NCBI GenBank assembly: GCA_905210485.1
Contig: CAJLXA010000001.1
Location: forward strand, 41,004-105,003
Reading direction: 5' to 3'
Length of the DNA: 64,000 bases
Source: an uncultured Eubacteriales bacterium
GTDB lineage: Bacteria; Bacillota; Clostridia; Oscillospirales; CAG-272
Part shown: positions 25,183-34,086 of the stretch, one piece after another
How the letters are laid out: each line of letters starts with the position of its first letter
How positions within the stretch are numbered: position 1 is the stretch's first letter
Notes under the pieces: model-generated
The model's input: the letters and a program-made list of their open reading frames with translations, nothing else
Told to the model about the DNA's origin: nothing
Database searches by the model: none
Made by a program: the position numbers and the translations under genes

Positions 25183-26086
25183 GACTCTCTGTCTCCTTTT
25201 TCCCAAATAAAATATTTTTGAAGTGTTTTTCGAGCGTGTAAGGCAGCTCGGATATGAATTTTACATTGTAGTTCTTCAATGTCCTGAGTAACGGCACCGT
25301 TCTGTCGGCCGGAATACGTACCGTGACCTGACTGTACTGCTCCTGATACCGTATGATCTCGTATCCCTCGCCGGCAAAACGAAGATAGTCCGCCGCCGTA
25401 TTGAATTCGATTTTGAATTCCTTCACGGGGCGTTCCGTAATATCTTTCATACGGCAGGTATCCACAATGTGCCCGTCGCTGATAAGAGCAACGCGGTCGC
25501 AGGTGGATTCCAGTTCTTCAAAACTGTGACTGCTCATCAGAATGGTCTTTCCTTTTTCATGCTCCCGGCGGATAATGTCCAGAAACGTCATGCGCATCAA
25601 AGGATCAAGACCCGTTGTCGGCTCGTCAAGAAGAATGATCGGCGCGTCGCTCATCAGAGCGGCGACCAGCGCGGTCTTTTGTTTCATACCTTTGCTCATT
25701 CTTTTCAGGTTGGCGCGCGGATCGAGTTGCAGACGTTCGATCAGTTCGTTCGCATAATCCATATTCTTTAAACCGAGAAATTCGGCCTGACATTTCAGGA
25801 AATCCGTACCCGTTTTCAGATCGGGGAACGCGATCTCACCGGGCACATATCCCACAAGGCGCGCGATCTCGCTCGCGTGCTCCCATGACGACAGTCCGTT
25901 CACCGCCGCACTACCGCGTGTCGGACGAAGGAACCCGAGAATATGGCGGATTGTCGTGGTCTTGCCGCTGCCGTTCGTTCCGACATATCCCAGCATTTCT
26001 CCCTCTTCGATTCTGAGGTCAAGATCGAAGATACCGCGGCCGTTTCCGTAATCTTTCGTAAGACCCGAAAGTTCAATGACGCTCAT
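25172..26086 (-). CDS. ABC transporter ATP-binding protein
   Basis: A 304-residue ATPase: Walker A GTNGSGKTTT near 38-47, signature RMSKGMKQK in place of the usual LSGGQ, Walker B IILLDEPTTGLD and the switch His in LMSSHSFEEL, then a C-terminal regulatory region. It is the second of two adjacent ATPases; the start overlaps the previous stop by 4 nt. Together with the first ATPase it would form a heterodimer serving the permease at 23362. The deviating signature is common in this exporter branch. Confidence 0.92.
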   Translation of the reverse strand: MSVIELSGLTKDYGNGRGIFDLDLRIEEGEMLGYVGTNGSGKTTTIRHILGFLRPTRGSAAVNGLSSWEHASEIARLVGYVPGEIAFPDLKTGTDFLKCQAEFLGLKNMDYANELIERLQLDPRANLKRMSKGMKQKTALVAALMSDAPIILLDEPTTGLDPLMRMTFLDIIRREHEKGKTILMSSHSFEELESTCDRVALISDGHIVDTCRMKDITERPVKEFKIEFNTAADYLRFAGEGYEIIRYQEQYSQVTVRIPADRTVPLLRTLKNYNVKFISELPYTLEKHFKNILFGKKETESHVQ

Positions 26087-27015
26087 GATAATGCACCTCC
26101 GAAATTTTTGTCTTCTTTATAGAATTTCATGAAATAGTCCTCCAGCGTTTCCTTACGGTTGCTGAAAGAAACCACATCCGTCGAGGAGAGAAGGCGGATA
26201 AAACTATTGAGATCGCGATCCTCTACCGACAGGAATATTTCCGTTTCGCCGTCCCTTAAAAGGGTAAAGCTCGGAATGGCGGCCGCCTCTCTTTCAAAAG
26301 CCGTTCTGGCAAGCGGCGTTTCAAAGACGACGGTGTAATACTTCCGGGAAGCATGTTTCAGGTCGTCGGCCACAAATTCGGAAACAATCCTGCCGTCCTT
26401 GATGATGGCAATTCTGTCACAGGTGGAGTCTATCTCGGAGAAAATGTGACTTGAAAGCAGAATGGTCTTGCCGCGGCTTTTCTCATCATGAATAAAGCGA
26501 ATGAAATTTTCCTGCATAACGGGATCGAGGCCGCTTGTCGGCTCATCGAGGATGAGGACATCGGGATCGGACATAAACGCCGCAACAATCGCCAGTTTCC
26601 GTTTGACGCCGAGACTCATACGCTTTGTGTCGCCGCGAAGGACATTATCCTCCAGCGAAAACAAGTCGCGCATATAGTTCAACCGTTCCTCGTTATGGAT
26701 TTTTTGCAGATTCTGCATCATGCGGAGAAATTCCCAACCCGTCAGTCCCGCGGGAAGCGCAATCTCGCCGGGAATATAGCCGACGCGGTTCAGCACCTCA
26801 GGATAACTTTTGAAAGTTTCTTTTCCGAGAATTTGCGTACTGCCGCTGTCCGGCTTTGAAAACCCCATCAGATGACGGATCGTTGTCGATTTTCCGGCGC
26901 CGTTCGGGCCGAGGAAACCGAACACTTCGCCTTTGTCCACATGCAGACTGACATCGAAAACGCCGCGTCCGCTGCCGTAATCTTTTGTCAGGTTACTGAC
27001 TTCAATGATGTGCAT
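26083..27015 (-). CDS. ABC transporter ATP-binding protein
   Basis: A 310-residue ATPase, first gene of the exporter operon: Walker A GPNGAGKSTT, signature RMSLGVKRK, Walker B VLILDEPTSGLD, switch His in LLSSHIFSEI. It is about 45 percent alike in pattern to the next ATPase, suggesting an old duplication (judged by eye). AAGGAG precedes the ATG. The operon is divergent from a TetR gene; the palindrome at 27136-27157 and related half-sites near 27063 lie between them. Confidence 0.92.
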   Translation of the reverse strand: MHIIEVSNLTKDYGSGRGVFDVSLHVDKGEVFGFLGPNGAGKSTTIRHLMGFSKPDSGSTQILGKETFKSYPEVLNRVGYIPGEIALPAGLTGWEFLRMMQNLQKIHNEERLNYMRDLFSLEDNVLRGDTKRMSLGVKRKLAIVAAFMSDPDVLILDEPTSGLDPVMQENFIRFIHDEKSRGKTILLSSHIFSEIDSTCDRIAIIKDGRIVSEFVADDLKHASRKYYTVVFETPLARTAFEREAAAIPSFTLLRDGETEIFLSVEDRDLNSFIRLLSSTDVVSFSNRKETLEDYFMKFYKEDKNFGGALS

Positions 27016-27070
27016 GCTATCACTCCTTTTTTCTTATTCGGTTTCTGAACCGTTTTTTGCATGAACACTG

Positions 27071-27099
27071 TTGACATTTTTACGTTGTTGAATTATAAT
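27071..27099 (+). promoter_or_regulatory. Consensus promoter of the TetR gene
   Basis: TTGACA (27071-27076), 17 bp, TATAAT (27094-27099). The TetR-type palindrome is centred about 40 bp downstream of the start. Confidence 0.75.
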
Positions 27100-27135
27100 A
27101 TAAAAAAACGGAAAAGAGAAGTACAGGATAATAAC

Positions 27136-27157
27136 CACTGTTCAAATGTGAACAGTG
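27136..27157. promoter_or_regulatory. TetR-type operator palindrome
   Basis: CACTGTTCA, 4 nt, TGAACAGTG: perfect 9-bp arms. Related sequence TGAACACTGTTGA occurs at 27063-27075, overlapping the -35 hexamer of the TetR promoter. Confidence 0.7.
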
Positions 27158-27184
27158 TGCATTGTTTTGTATAAAAAAGAGCCG

Positions 27185-27775
27185 ATGAAAGCCAAAAATC
27201 TTAATAATTCTTCAAAAAAAACACAAACATTATTAAAAAAAGTGTTTGCGGAGATGCTTTCCGAGAAAAAAGAGATCGGAAAAATCTCGGTAAGCGAACT
27301 TTGTGCCCGCGCCGATGTCAGTCGCGGCGCGTTCTATTCTCATTACGATGACATCTACAGCGTGGCGGAAGATTACGAAAACGAACTGATAGACCGTTTT
27401 TTCGACAATGCGCGTCTTTTGTCTCCTACGGACTTTGAACAGTTCATTGACGTTTTCTTTGAATATATAAGGAAGAATAACGACAACTACAAACTGCTTT
27501 GCAAATCGAACGATTTTCTTTTTGCCGCCAAAAAACTGACTTCGATCGCGTCGGGAAAACTCCTGGAATTATGCAACAACGATAACCGCGTCATAAACAA
27601 AACCTATCTTGAACCGGAAATCAATATTTTCGTCGAAGGACTTCTTTGCGAATATGTGAAGTATTGCCGCGGCTATTCCACGCTCGCCCTCTCCGACCTC
27701 TATGACTACACGAAGTTCTGGGCAAGGAATTTCAGCGAACGGCGCGTTTTGAAAAATAACGACGCTGTTTCGTAA
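27185..27775 (+). CDS. TetR/AcrR family transcriptional regulator
   Basis: A 196-residue regulator with an N-terminal TetR helix-turn-helix (ISVSELCARADVSRGAFYSHYDDIYSVAEDY, roughly 35-65) and a helical ligand domain of the TetR_C kind found in Firmicutes exporter regulators. The frame is open from 27155, inside the operator, so the later ATG is chosen although only a weak AAGAG precedes it. It is divergent from the ABC exporter operon and probably represses both directions until an unknown ligand binds. GC is lower than in the surrounding genes. Confidence 0.88.
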   Translation: MKAKNLNNSSKKTQTLLKKVFAEMLSEKKEIGKISVSELCARADVSRGAFYSHYDDIYSVAEDYENELIDRFFDNARLLSPTDFEQFIDVFFEYIRKNNDNYKLLCKSNDFLFAAKKLTSIASGKLLELCNNDNRVINKTYLEPEINIFVEGLLCEYVKYCRGYSTLALSDLYDYTKFWARNFSERRVLKNNDAVS

Positions 27776-28310
27776 AGCCGTCCGGCGGTTGCGTTCCGCG
27801 AACCGCATTTCCGCATTCGCGCGCGCCGATGCCGGCTTGTTTTTCACCTGCCGCTCATAACCCCTGTCCGAAAAATGATCCCGCGTATTCATACGGAAGT
27901 TCTCTCGCTTCCGCAGGGTGTATATGCACATACGCCGCCGGAAGACGGGTGCAGGGGAAAGCGCAGAGAATACGGATTTACGCAAAAAGATACGCCGCCG
28001 CGTTCGGAAAAAATGTTGCGGAACCGATGGCGCACGACTTCGCCGTCCCGTCCCGGACAGCAAAAATCCGTATAAGCATATGCATCCGACAGACCGAATC
28101 TGCGCAATGAAAAAAACGCATTGTTTGTAAACTATGCGTTACATAATATGCTTTTGCGATATATTCAGCGATCGGCTCTTCCGCACCGTCGCTTCCCGAA
28201 CGGTCCGATACCGCCCCGTACATATCCGACGGCATCGGCATATTTTCTCCGGCGCCCGCCGATCTTTTTCGGCGTTCGTGAAATTATGTAAAGTACAGAC
28301 CATATCAAAA
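27776..28310 (+). other. Gene-free stretch, about 535 bp
   Basis: Short open frames occur on both strands but none has a ribosome binding site or recognisable product. A hairpin AACGCAT/ATGCGTT lies near 28118-28138. It may be a decayed gene; I see nothing more in it. Confidence 0.4.
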
Positions 28311-28348
28311 GTAAAAGGCAGGACAGCAAAAACTGTCCTGCCTTTTAC
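28311..28348. terminator. Intrinsic terminator
   Basis: 16-bp stem (GTAAAAGGCAGGACAG and its complement) with a CAAAAA loop and flanking T/A tracts; ends the 122-residue membrane gene on the minus strand. Confidence 0.8.
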
Positions 28349-28364
28349 GGGTCATCTTTCCGTA

Positions 28365-28730
28365 TCAATAAAACTGTGTAATATTGGAGACCGTCGTCGT
28401 GTTATTATCGGTGCTGTGCACAATAACGGCGACAGAAAGGGCGATGGCGATCACGGCCACTACGCATATGCTGACGGCGATTACTGTGTATATACCCGTG
28501 CGCCTCTTGAGTTTGTTTACGTCTGCGCGCGCATAGAAGCTCTCGGCCACTTCTTTCGGCGTTCCGAACTCTTCATACAGCATCTCGATCGTCAGATATT
28601 CGTCATCGTCATAAGTATCGCGCAATATATTTTTCAGTTCTGCACAGATAGCCCATCTTTTTGTCAGTCTCCCTGTCAGATATTTTTTGATTTCCCGTAT
28701 ATAACGGTTGATTACTGTTTTTGCCATCAT
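28365..28730 (-). CDS. DUF6120/DUF1700-like membrane protein, 121 aa
   Basis: An N-terminal cytoplasmic helical region (residues 1-78) with the pattern seen in DUF1700/DUF6120 proteins: RYIREIKKYL, then LKNILRDTYDDD, and YEEFGTPKEVAESFYA, followed by one membrane helix (about 84-107) and a short Thr/Asn-rich external tail. In relatives the gene usually partners a PadR regulator and acts in a small membrane-stress circuit; no PadR gene is adjacent. GAGGGATGG comes before the double ATG, so the start could be one codon later. Its transcript has a leader of about 190 nt. Confidence 0.72.
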   Translation of the reverse strand: MMAKTVINRYIREIKKYLTGRLTKRWAICAELKNILRDTYDDDEYLTIEMLYEEFGTPKEVAESFYARADVNKLKRRTGIYTVIAVSICVVAVIAIALSVAVIVHSTDNNTTTVSNITQFY

Positions 28731-28926
28731 CCATCCCTCGTTTTCCGTTTTATATTCTGAAAATGTCACAACATAGCAGTCGACAAAAAATCATCACTTT
28801 CAAAGATTCCGTTTTTCACGGTTCATGTTGCATTTTGTCGTTTTTTCCGGCATACTTTTCATGGACGCCCCCTATGCCGTCCGTATGCGCTTTATCGACT
28901 CTTTACGACAATATCTTTCTATGCAT

Positions 28927-28955
28927 ATTGTAGCACTCCGAAATGGAATAATCAA
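28927..28955 (-). promoter_or_regulatory. Promoter of the DUF6120-like gene
   Basis: On the minus strand TTGATT, 17 bp, TACAAT, about 200 bp upstream of the start codon. The 190-nt leader holds no clear gene. Confidence 0.5.
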
Positions 28956-29205
28956 CTGGTATTGTAAAAAAATATGTAAAAATTGTTATTTCCCGGTGTG
29001 ATTCCTCCACTTTCCTGTCAAAATCCCGCTTTTACGGCGCCCATATCGCCTTTTTATGCCACCGATTGCAATCATACCGACGAAAAGTCGCATAAATCAT
29101 CGACCATATGTCGACCGGCATCACGGAAAAGCGCCGAAACGAAAACGTCGGCCGATGGAATACAGCGATGAAAAGAAAAATGATGTAAAAATTGGCGGCA
29201 ATCTC

Positions 29206-29234
29206 TTGACAAATAAATTTTCATATGATATACT
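29206..29234 (+). promoter_or_regulatory. Promoter of tRNA-Pro
   Basis: TTGACA (29206-29211), 17 bp, TATACT (29229-29234). Confidence 0.8.
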
Positions 29235-29259
29235 GTACGGGTACATGAAAAACATGTAG

Positions 29260-29336
29260 CGGGGTGTGGCTCAGTTTGGTAGAGCGCTTGGTTCGGGACC
29301 AAGAGGCCGCTGGTTCGAATCCAGTCACTCCGACCA
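29260..29336 (+). tRNA. tRNA-Pro (CGG)
   Basis: A 77-nt cloverleaf: acceptor CGGGGTG/CACTCCG, D-arm GGCTCAG..., anticodon stem CTTGG/CCAAG with loop TTCGGGA (anticodon CGG, 29294-29296) and T-arm CTGGTTCGAATCCAG. CCA is encoded. It reads CCG codons. Confidence 0.96.
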
Positions 29337-29341
29337 TAAAT

Positions 29342-29387
29342 AAAAATCCGGGCACTTTTCTTTATCGGAAAGTGCCCGGATTTTTTA
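29342..29387 (+). terminator. Terminator of tRNA-Pro
   Basis: Stem AATCCGGGCACTTT/AAAGTGCCCGGATT followed by TTTT. Confidence 0.85.
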
Positions 29388-29474
29388 CGTTGACATCCGT
29401 CGACGTGCGGCATCGCCCGTTCGGTTTTCCGGGCGGGGGAAAAACGCCGCGGTCGGAACCGATGCCGGCGCGCT

Positions 29475-30113
29475 TTATTCCGCGCCGGCCGGAGAGGTCG
29501 CAAAGTTCAGCGATTTCACCCATGTCCGAATTCCGTCCGTATCGTTTCTTGTAAACCGCTTTCCTTCTATAACCGTCGCGCCGCCCGCATTGGAACGAAT
29601 ATCCGCCATACTGCCGGAAATCGGACTGGATGCCGCCGTACAGAAAGTATAAATGGTTTTTCCGGAAAGATCATAAGCATTCAGGAAAGAGAGTACCGGC
29701 ATAGGAGCCGTTCCCCACCAGATCGGAAAACCGAGAAAAATCACATCATATTCCGCAATCTCCTCTTTTGACAGATAGGTTTTCAATTCCGGACGGGAGT
29801 CCTTTTCCTTCTCGGCCTTGGCCACTTCCGTTGTCGGGGTATATTCGTTCGGATATGGCTCTTTACGTTCGATTTCAAAGATATCCGCGCCGGTCAGTGA
29901 CCGGATCTCTTTTGCCACGCTTTCCGTCGTATTTGTTTTTGAAAAATAGGCCACAAGGATCTTACCGTTTGCTCCGAAATCGGCGCCGGCGTCCGCTCCG
30001 CTGTCATCCGGAGGCGTCATGTTCCCCGGCAGGGAATCTATACTCCCGTCACCGCATGCCGCAAACGAAAAAATCATAACGACGCCGAGAAAAAGCGCTA
30101 TCAGTTTTTTCAT
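29475..30113 (-). CDS. Flavodoxin-domain lipoprotein
   Basis: A 212-residue protein: signal peptide with lipobox SFAAC near residue 20, a short Gly/Asp/Pro linker, then a flavodoxin fold with GKILVAYFSKTNTTESVAKEI (FMN phosphate loop), FLGFPIWWGTAPMPVLSFL and FCTAASSPISGSMADIRSNA. The anchor places the flavoprotein outside the membrane, where it could pass electrons. The aldo-keto reductase gene lies 8 nt upstream, so both are cotranscribed. The frame extends five codons further, but the ATG with AAGAAG upstream is chosen. Confidence 0.88.
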   Translation of the reverse strand: MKKLIALFLGVVMIFSFAACGDGSIDSLPGNMTPPDDSGADAGADFGANGKILVAYFSKTNTTESVAKEIRSLTGADIFEIERKEPYPNEYTPTTEVAKAEKEKDSRPELKTYLSKEEIAEYDVIFLGFPIWWGTAPMPVLSFLNAYDLSGKTIYTFCTAASSPISGSMADIRSNAGGATVIEGKRFTRNDTDGIRTWVKSLNFATSPAGAE

Positions 30114-30121
30114 CTTTCTTC

Positions 30122-31009
30122 TTACCAATTCTTTGTTTCTTTTCTGTGGTCGCTGTTGTGTTTACGCTCCTCTACCATGTTCGCAAACCATTCCACCATC
30201 CGGGGATCGGTATGCGAGAAAAAGGAACTCTGTTTTTTATCCAATGCGGCGATTTTTTTCATATCGTCGTCGGAAAGCACAAAATCGAACACGTCAAAGT
30301 TCTGCTCCATTCTTTCCTTATGGACGGACTTCGGAATCACCACAATCCCGCGCTGAAGTTCCCAGCGGAGAATGATCTGCGCCGATGTTTTGCCATACTT
30401 TTTCCCGATCTCCGTAAGCGTCGGTTCTTCAAACATACCGCCTCTGCCTTCACCGAAAGGCGCCCATGCTTCATGCTGTACTCCGTATTTTTTCATCCAT
30501 TCCTGCGCTTCGATCTGCTGATTGTGCGGATGGGTTTCCACCTGATTAACCATCGGCCTTACGCGGGAAAAGGAGCAAATGTCCACAAGACGGTCGGGAT
30601 AGAAATTGGAAACGCCGATGGCTTTGATAACCCCTTCAGCATACAGGTCTTCCAAGGCTCTCCATGCACCGTAATAATCGGAAAACGGTTGGTGAAGCAA
30701 CATAAGATCGATATAATTTGTTTTGAGTTTGCGCATGGATTCAAGCACCGATTTTCTCGTTTCATCGTAACCGTAATGTTCCACCCACACCTTTGTGGTA
30801 AGAAAAATATCTTCGCGGGGAATCCCCGACTTTGCCAATGCGTTTCCCACCTCTTCTTCATTGAAGTAGCTTTGCGCCGTGTCGATATGACGATAGCCGA
30901 CATCAAGGGCGTCGAGAACGCAACGTTCACATGCATCCTTGTCCACCTGATAAACGCCGTATCCGAGTTGCGGCATTTTTATACCGTTCGATAAAGTAAC
31001 GTATTGCAT
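30122..31009 (-). CDS. Aldo/keto reductase
   Basis: A 295-residue AKR TIM-barrel enzyme that reduces aldehydes or ketones with NADPH. The catalytic set is present: Asp and Tyr in HIDTAQSYFNE, Lys in LTTKVWVEH and His in LLHQPFSDY; cofactor contacts lie in VVIPKSVHKERMEQN. It is first in an operon with the flavodoxin lipoprotein and stands downstream of a LysR regulator gene read in the same direction. The large palindrome between them sits about 60 bp upstream of the likely start, as expected for a LysR activator site. Confidence 0.93.
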   Translation of the reverse strand: MQYVTLSNGIKMPQLGYGVYQVDKDACERCVLDALDVGYRHIDTAQSYFNEEEVGNALAKSGIPREDIFLTTKVWVEHYGYDETRKSVLESMRKLKTNYIDLMLLHQPFSDYYGAWRALEDLYAEGVIKAIGVSNFYPDRLVDICSFSRVRPMVNQVETHPHNQQIEAQEWMKKYGVQHEAWAPFGEGRGGMFEEPTLTEIGKKYGKTSAQIILRWELQRGIVVIPKSVHKERMEQNFDVFDFVLSDDDMKKIAALDKKQSSFFSHTDPRMVEWFANMVEERKHNSDHRKETKNW

Positions 31010-31078
31010 ATTGTTAAAAACCTCCGTTTTCCTTTTGTGTCTTTATTATACGCCCGATAATAAACAAAGGGAAGCGCA

Positions 31079-31123
31079 AAAAAGTTGATTGTCTTAACAA
31101 AAAGTTAAAGCAATCAACTTTTT
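31079..31123. promoter_or_regulatory. Large inverted repeat upstream of the reductase operon
   Basis: AAAAAGTTGATTG and its exact complement enclose an inner TTAAC/GTTAA pair, a nested palindrome of 45 bp. On the minus strand it is followed by T residues, so it may end the LysR transcript as well as bind LysR upstream of a TATAAT hexamer near 31050. Confidence 0.55.
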
Positions 31124-31149
31124 ACAGTTGCGTTATTGATATATTTGGC

Positions 31150-32046
31150 TTAATTTTGTTTATTTATAATAGAATCCACGGCATTTATAAATTGCCGAAC
31201 ATGTTTTGAAGGTTCGGGCGAATACATGATTCCGTACGGCACGGTAACGGATACTTCAGCGGGAACGATCCGCAGGAGAGGATGAGCGTTTTCCCACCCC
31301 TTGATTGCGATGATCGGCAGATTCTCTTTGGCGGCGGTATTGAATGCGGACAAACTGAACAGCGGAAAGTCGATGATTCTTACGCCTTGATCTTCGTAAA
31401 CTTTTCGGAGTTCGTCGATATAGCAATTCCAACCGCGATGAATGAACATAACGCCCGTCGTTTTCAGATCCTGCGGTGACACAGAATTCTTTGTTGCCAA
31501 CGCACCTGTCAACGGCACCGCGAACGAAACCCGTTTATCCTCCAGATGAAGTACCTGAAAATTTCGTTCCTTCATTAAGTTCAGGTCGTAAATGCCCGCA
31601 ATAACGTCGATTTGCTTTCCGAGATTTCTTAACCCCTCTCGTGCATTTTCAAACGTGTTTTCAAAGGGGATCAGTTCCACTTTCAGGTTCGGGGCAATAT
31701 TCTGAATTTCCGCCCATATATCGAGAATAAAATTTGCCGGCGTCATGACCGAAGTGCCGATGCGAATGGAACGTTGATTTTCTTTTCTGTCGATCTCCTT
31801 TGCTTTTTCCAGAGTCCGCGCCGCATAATCAACAAGATATTTGGCGTCGCTTAACACGCTTACGCCCGCTTCCGTCAGAAAAAGACCGCGGTTTGTACGT
31901 CTGAAAAGAACAACGCCGAGTCTTTTTTCCAACGCGTCGATCTGTTTCATGACGGCGGTAGGTGAAATAAACATCGCTTCCGCTGTTTTTGAAAAACTGC
32001 CGTTTTCGGCCACGGATATAAAAGTCAAAAGTTGCGGACTTATCAT
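31150..32046 (-). CDS. LysR family transcriptional regulator
   Basis: A 298-residue LysR-type regulator: winged helix-turn-helix in the first 60 residues (FISVAENGSFSKTAEAMFISPTAVMKQIDALEKRLGVVLF, given in the usual LysR spacing) and a two-lobed effector domain afterwards. The upstream ATG at 32058 is part of a TGAGG ribosome binding site, so the ATG at 32046 is chosen. It precedes the aldo-keto reductase/flavodoxin operon on the same strand; the effector is unknown. Confidence 0.9.
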   Translation of the reverse strand: MISPQLLTFISVAENGSFSKTAEAMFISPTAVMKQIDALEKRLGVVLFRRTNRGLFLTEAGVSVLSDAKYLVDYAARTLEKAKEIDRKENQRSIRIGTSVMTPANFILDIWAEIQNIAPNLKVELIPFENTFENAREGLRNLGKQIDVIAGIYDLNLMKERNFQVLHLEDKRVSFAVPLTGALATKNSVSPQDLKTTGVMFIHRGWNCYIDELRKVYEDQGVRIIDFPLFSLSAFNTAAKENLPIIAIKGWENAHPLLRIVPAEVSVTVPYGIMYSPEPSKHVRQFINAVDSIINKQN

Positions 32047-32273
32047 ATAAAACCTCATATCGCATTAACTTTTTATATATGATAGCATATTTTTCGGATA
32101 ATTACAAGCGACGTCGTAACAACTGATTTTACCTGAATCAAAAAGCCGTTCTTTATTTTGCTTCTGACGGCCTGTGCGGCACCGTCCCATGAGTTCAATC
32201 CGGGAACCGGTCTTTCCGTATATGCAAAATGCCTGCCGCTTCTGGTTGTTTTCCGGCTTTCCTTTGGTGTATA

Positions 32274-32304
32274 AAAACCCGGACGTAAAAAACGTCCGGG
32301 TTTT
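32274..32304 (-). terminator. Terminator of the acetyltransferase gene
   Basis: 13-bp stem AAAACCCGGACGT with an AAAAA loop and T tract on the minus strand. Confidence 0.8.
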
Positions 32305-32345
32305 ATTCTGCCGTCCGCGGACATAACGTCATGCGGCGCGGCTGA

Positions 32346-32975
32346 TTACTCTATAATTGTACAGTCTCCGAGTATCTCCGGTCTTTTTGCAAGGGAATCG
32401 TTTTCCGAAAGCGTACGGATGACGCGGCAGGGATTTCCCGCGGCAAAACTGTTTGCGGGAATGGATTTGGTCACAACGCTCCCGGCGCCGATAACGCAGT
32501 TTTCACCTATCGTCACTCCGGGAAGAATGGTCACATTGGCGCATATCCAGCAACCGTTGCCGATATGCACGGGTTTTGCCCAGCACAGACGTCTTGCCTC
32601 ACCGTCGGGACACATGAGTTTTTTCCGTTCATCGGCCAACATAGGGTGAAGCGGCGTGACAATGGTGACATTCGGACCGAAGTCACAGTTTTCGCCGATT
32701 TCGACCTCCGTATCGTCCTGACAGGTAAAATTGAAATTGAAAAAAGTATTTTTGCCTATTTTCGTATGAACTCCGTAATGAAACCGGATCGGACCGTTGA
32801 ACGAAACGCCGTCGTTCAGTTCGCCGAGCAACTCTTTCAGCACTTCTTTTCTTTCTTCGGGCTGATATTCCGTCAACGCATTGTATTTCTGATTCAACGC
32901 ATGCGCTTTTTTCTTGATATTGACGCGCCACTCCTCGTTCGGAAAAAACAGTTCACCGTGTCCGTTACCGTTCAT
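32346..32975 (-). CDS. Sugar O-acetyltransferase, hexapeptide-repeat type
   Basis: A 209-residue left-handed beta-helix acetyltransferase of the maltose/galactoside type (LacA/Maa). An N-terminal helical part (about 1-60, with LNQKYNALTEYQPEER) precedes hexapeptide repeats such as VEIGENCDFGPNVTIVTPLHP with the catalytic His, VHIGNGCWICANVTILPGVTIGENCVIGAGSVVTKSIP (listed in family order) and the closing AAGNPCRVIR. Acetyl-CoA is the usual donor. A promoter lies upstream and a terminator follows, so it is a single-gene unit. Confidence 0.9.
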   Translation of the reverse strand: MNGNGHGELFFPNEEWRVNIKKKAHALNQKYNALTEYQPEERKEVLKELLGELNDGVSFNGPIRFHYGVHTKIGKNTFFNFNFTCQDDTEVEIGENCDFGPNVTIVTPLHPMLADERKKLMCPDGEARRLCWAKPVHIGNGCWICANVTILPGVTIGENCVIGAGSVVTKSIPANSFAAGNPCRVIRTLSENDSLAKRPEILGDCTIIE

Positions 32976-33070
32976 AAGAACAACCTCCGCATATACATTC
33001 TGAAATATACCGACAGGTATACAGCCGTATCCACCGTGCGGACATGCAACGGGATCTTCCGGTCACCCAC

Positions 33071-33099
33071 ATTGTACACGCATCTATGCTTTTTGTCAA
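33071..33099 (-). promoter_or_regulatory. Promoter of the acetyltransferase gene
   Basis: On the minus strand TTGACA, 17 bp, TACAAT. Confidence 0.7.
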
Positions 33100-33260
33100 G
33101 AGCGAATGGCGCGGATAAAAAGTCCGCGTATGTCGGCATATATAAGTCCCCGCAATCCTGCCGCTCATCGTTTTTCTCCGCGCGGCATGTCCGTTTTCCG
33201 CTTTTATCCGGCGGGGATATGCGGAGAGCCGTCGCCGGAAACGTCGAAAAGGGGCTTTCC

Positions 33261-34085
33261 TTATTCCCATCGGGTGACGGGCGCACTCTCCTTTGAAATT
33301 CCCGGAACGGCCTTATTTTTCCCGATGGTCAAAACCCATCTGTGGTCAAATCTGACCGTTGTCCCCTCTGTGTACGGCGCAAATCCGGTCTTCCTGCCGC
33401 CGGCAAGTTCCTCGTCCATAAGCGCCTTGATTTCTTTCTGTACAGAAACCGGCGTTGCGGTATGATCCAGCCAGTTCTGAAGAATCATCGGCATTTTGAC
33501 GGTTTCACAGCAGGACACGGAAAGATCGTGCTTACGATACAGTTCCAGCATTTCTGCGCGGCTGAGGTTGCGTACATGGGACGGGTCGCGGAGTCTTTCG
33601 ATTTTATCTTCCGTCTCCCGCAGGGAATCTTCCGCCGCCTCCATGTCGATCAGCACGAGCTTCCCGCCCGGTCTCAATACACGCCGCATCTCGGAAAACG
33701 GCATTTCCGCATCGGGGAAATGATGAAATGCCAACCGGGAAAGGACAATATCAAACCGGTTATCGGGAAACGGCAATTCCGCGGCGTCACCGACAACAAA
33801 TTCTATATTACAGAGGCGTTCTTTTTCCGCCTCCGTTCTGCCGACAGAAAGCATGGCGGGCGTCATGTCGAGACAGGTCACACTGCCCGCATAGGGAGCG
33901 ATTGCCCGCCCGCAGGCGCAGGTTCCAGCCGCAACCTCCAATACGTTGTCCGTTTTTGCCGGTGCGATCTTCGATACGGCATAGTCCAGATATTCTTTTT
34001 GGGAAAAATTCATCCGGTTGCTTTCAAATCCGCTTGCCTGCTGCGTAAATGCCCTGCGTATCTCGGTCTGATTCCATGATTTCAT
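33261..34085 (-). CDS. Class I SAM-dependent methyltransferase
   Basis: A 274-residue methyltransferase of the UbiE/Methyltransf_11 type: SAM loop VLEVAAGTCACGRAIAPYA (the usual GxGxG is altered to AAGTCACG), VTCLDMTPAML, FVVGDAAELPFPDNRFDIV and RVLRPGGKLVLIDM. The acceptor is unknown. The ATG follows the ogt stop by one nucleotide, so the two are cotranscribed; the reading frame continues upstream inside ogt without support. No clear terminator is seen after it. Confidence 0.88.
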   Translation of the reverse strand: MKSWNQTEIRRAFTQQASGFESNRMNFSQKEYLDYAVSKIAPAKTDNVLEVAAGTCACGRAIAPYAGSVTCLDMTPAMLSVGRTEAEKERLCNIEFVVGDAAELPFPDNRFDIVLSRLAFHHFPDAEMPFSEMRRVLRPGGKLVLIDMEAAEDSLRETEDKIERLRDPSHVRNLSRAEMLELYRKHDLSVSCCETVKMPMILQNWLDHTATPVSVQKEIKALMDEELAGGRKTGFAPYTEGTTVRFDHRWVLTIGKNKAVPGISKESAPVTRWE

Positions 34086-34086
34086 A

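Noticed and set aside
28134..28760. 208-codon plus-strand frame over the DUF6120-like gene
   Set aside because: It overlaps the terminator and the minus-strand gene, and lacks a ribosome binding site.
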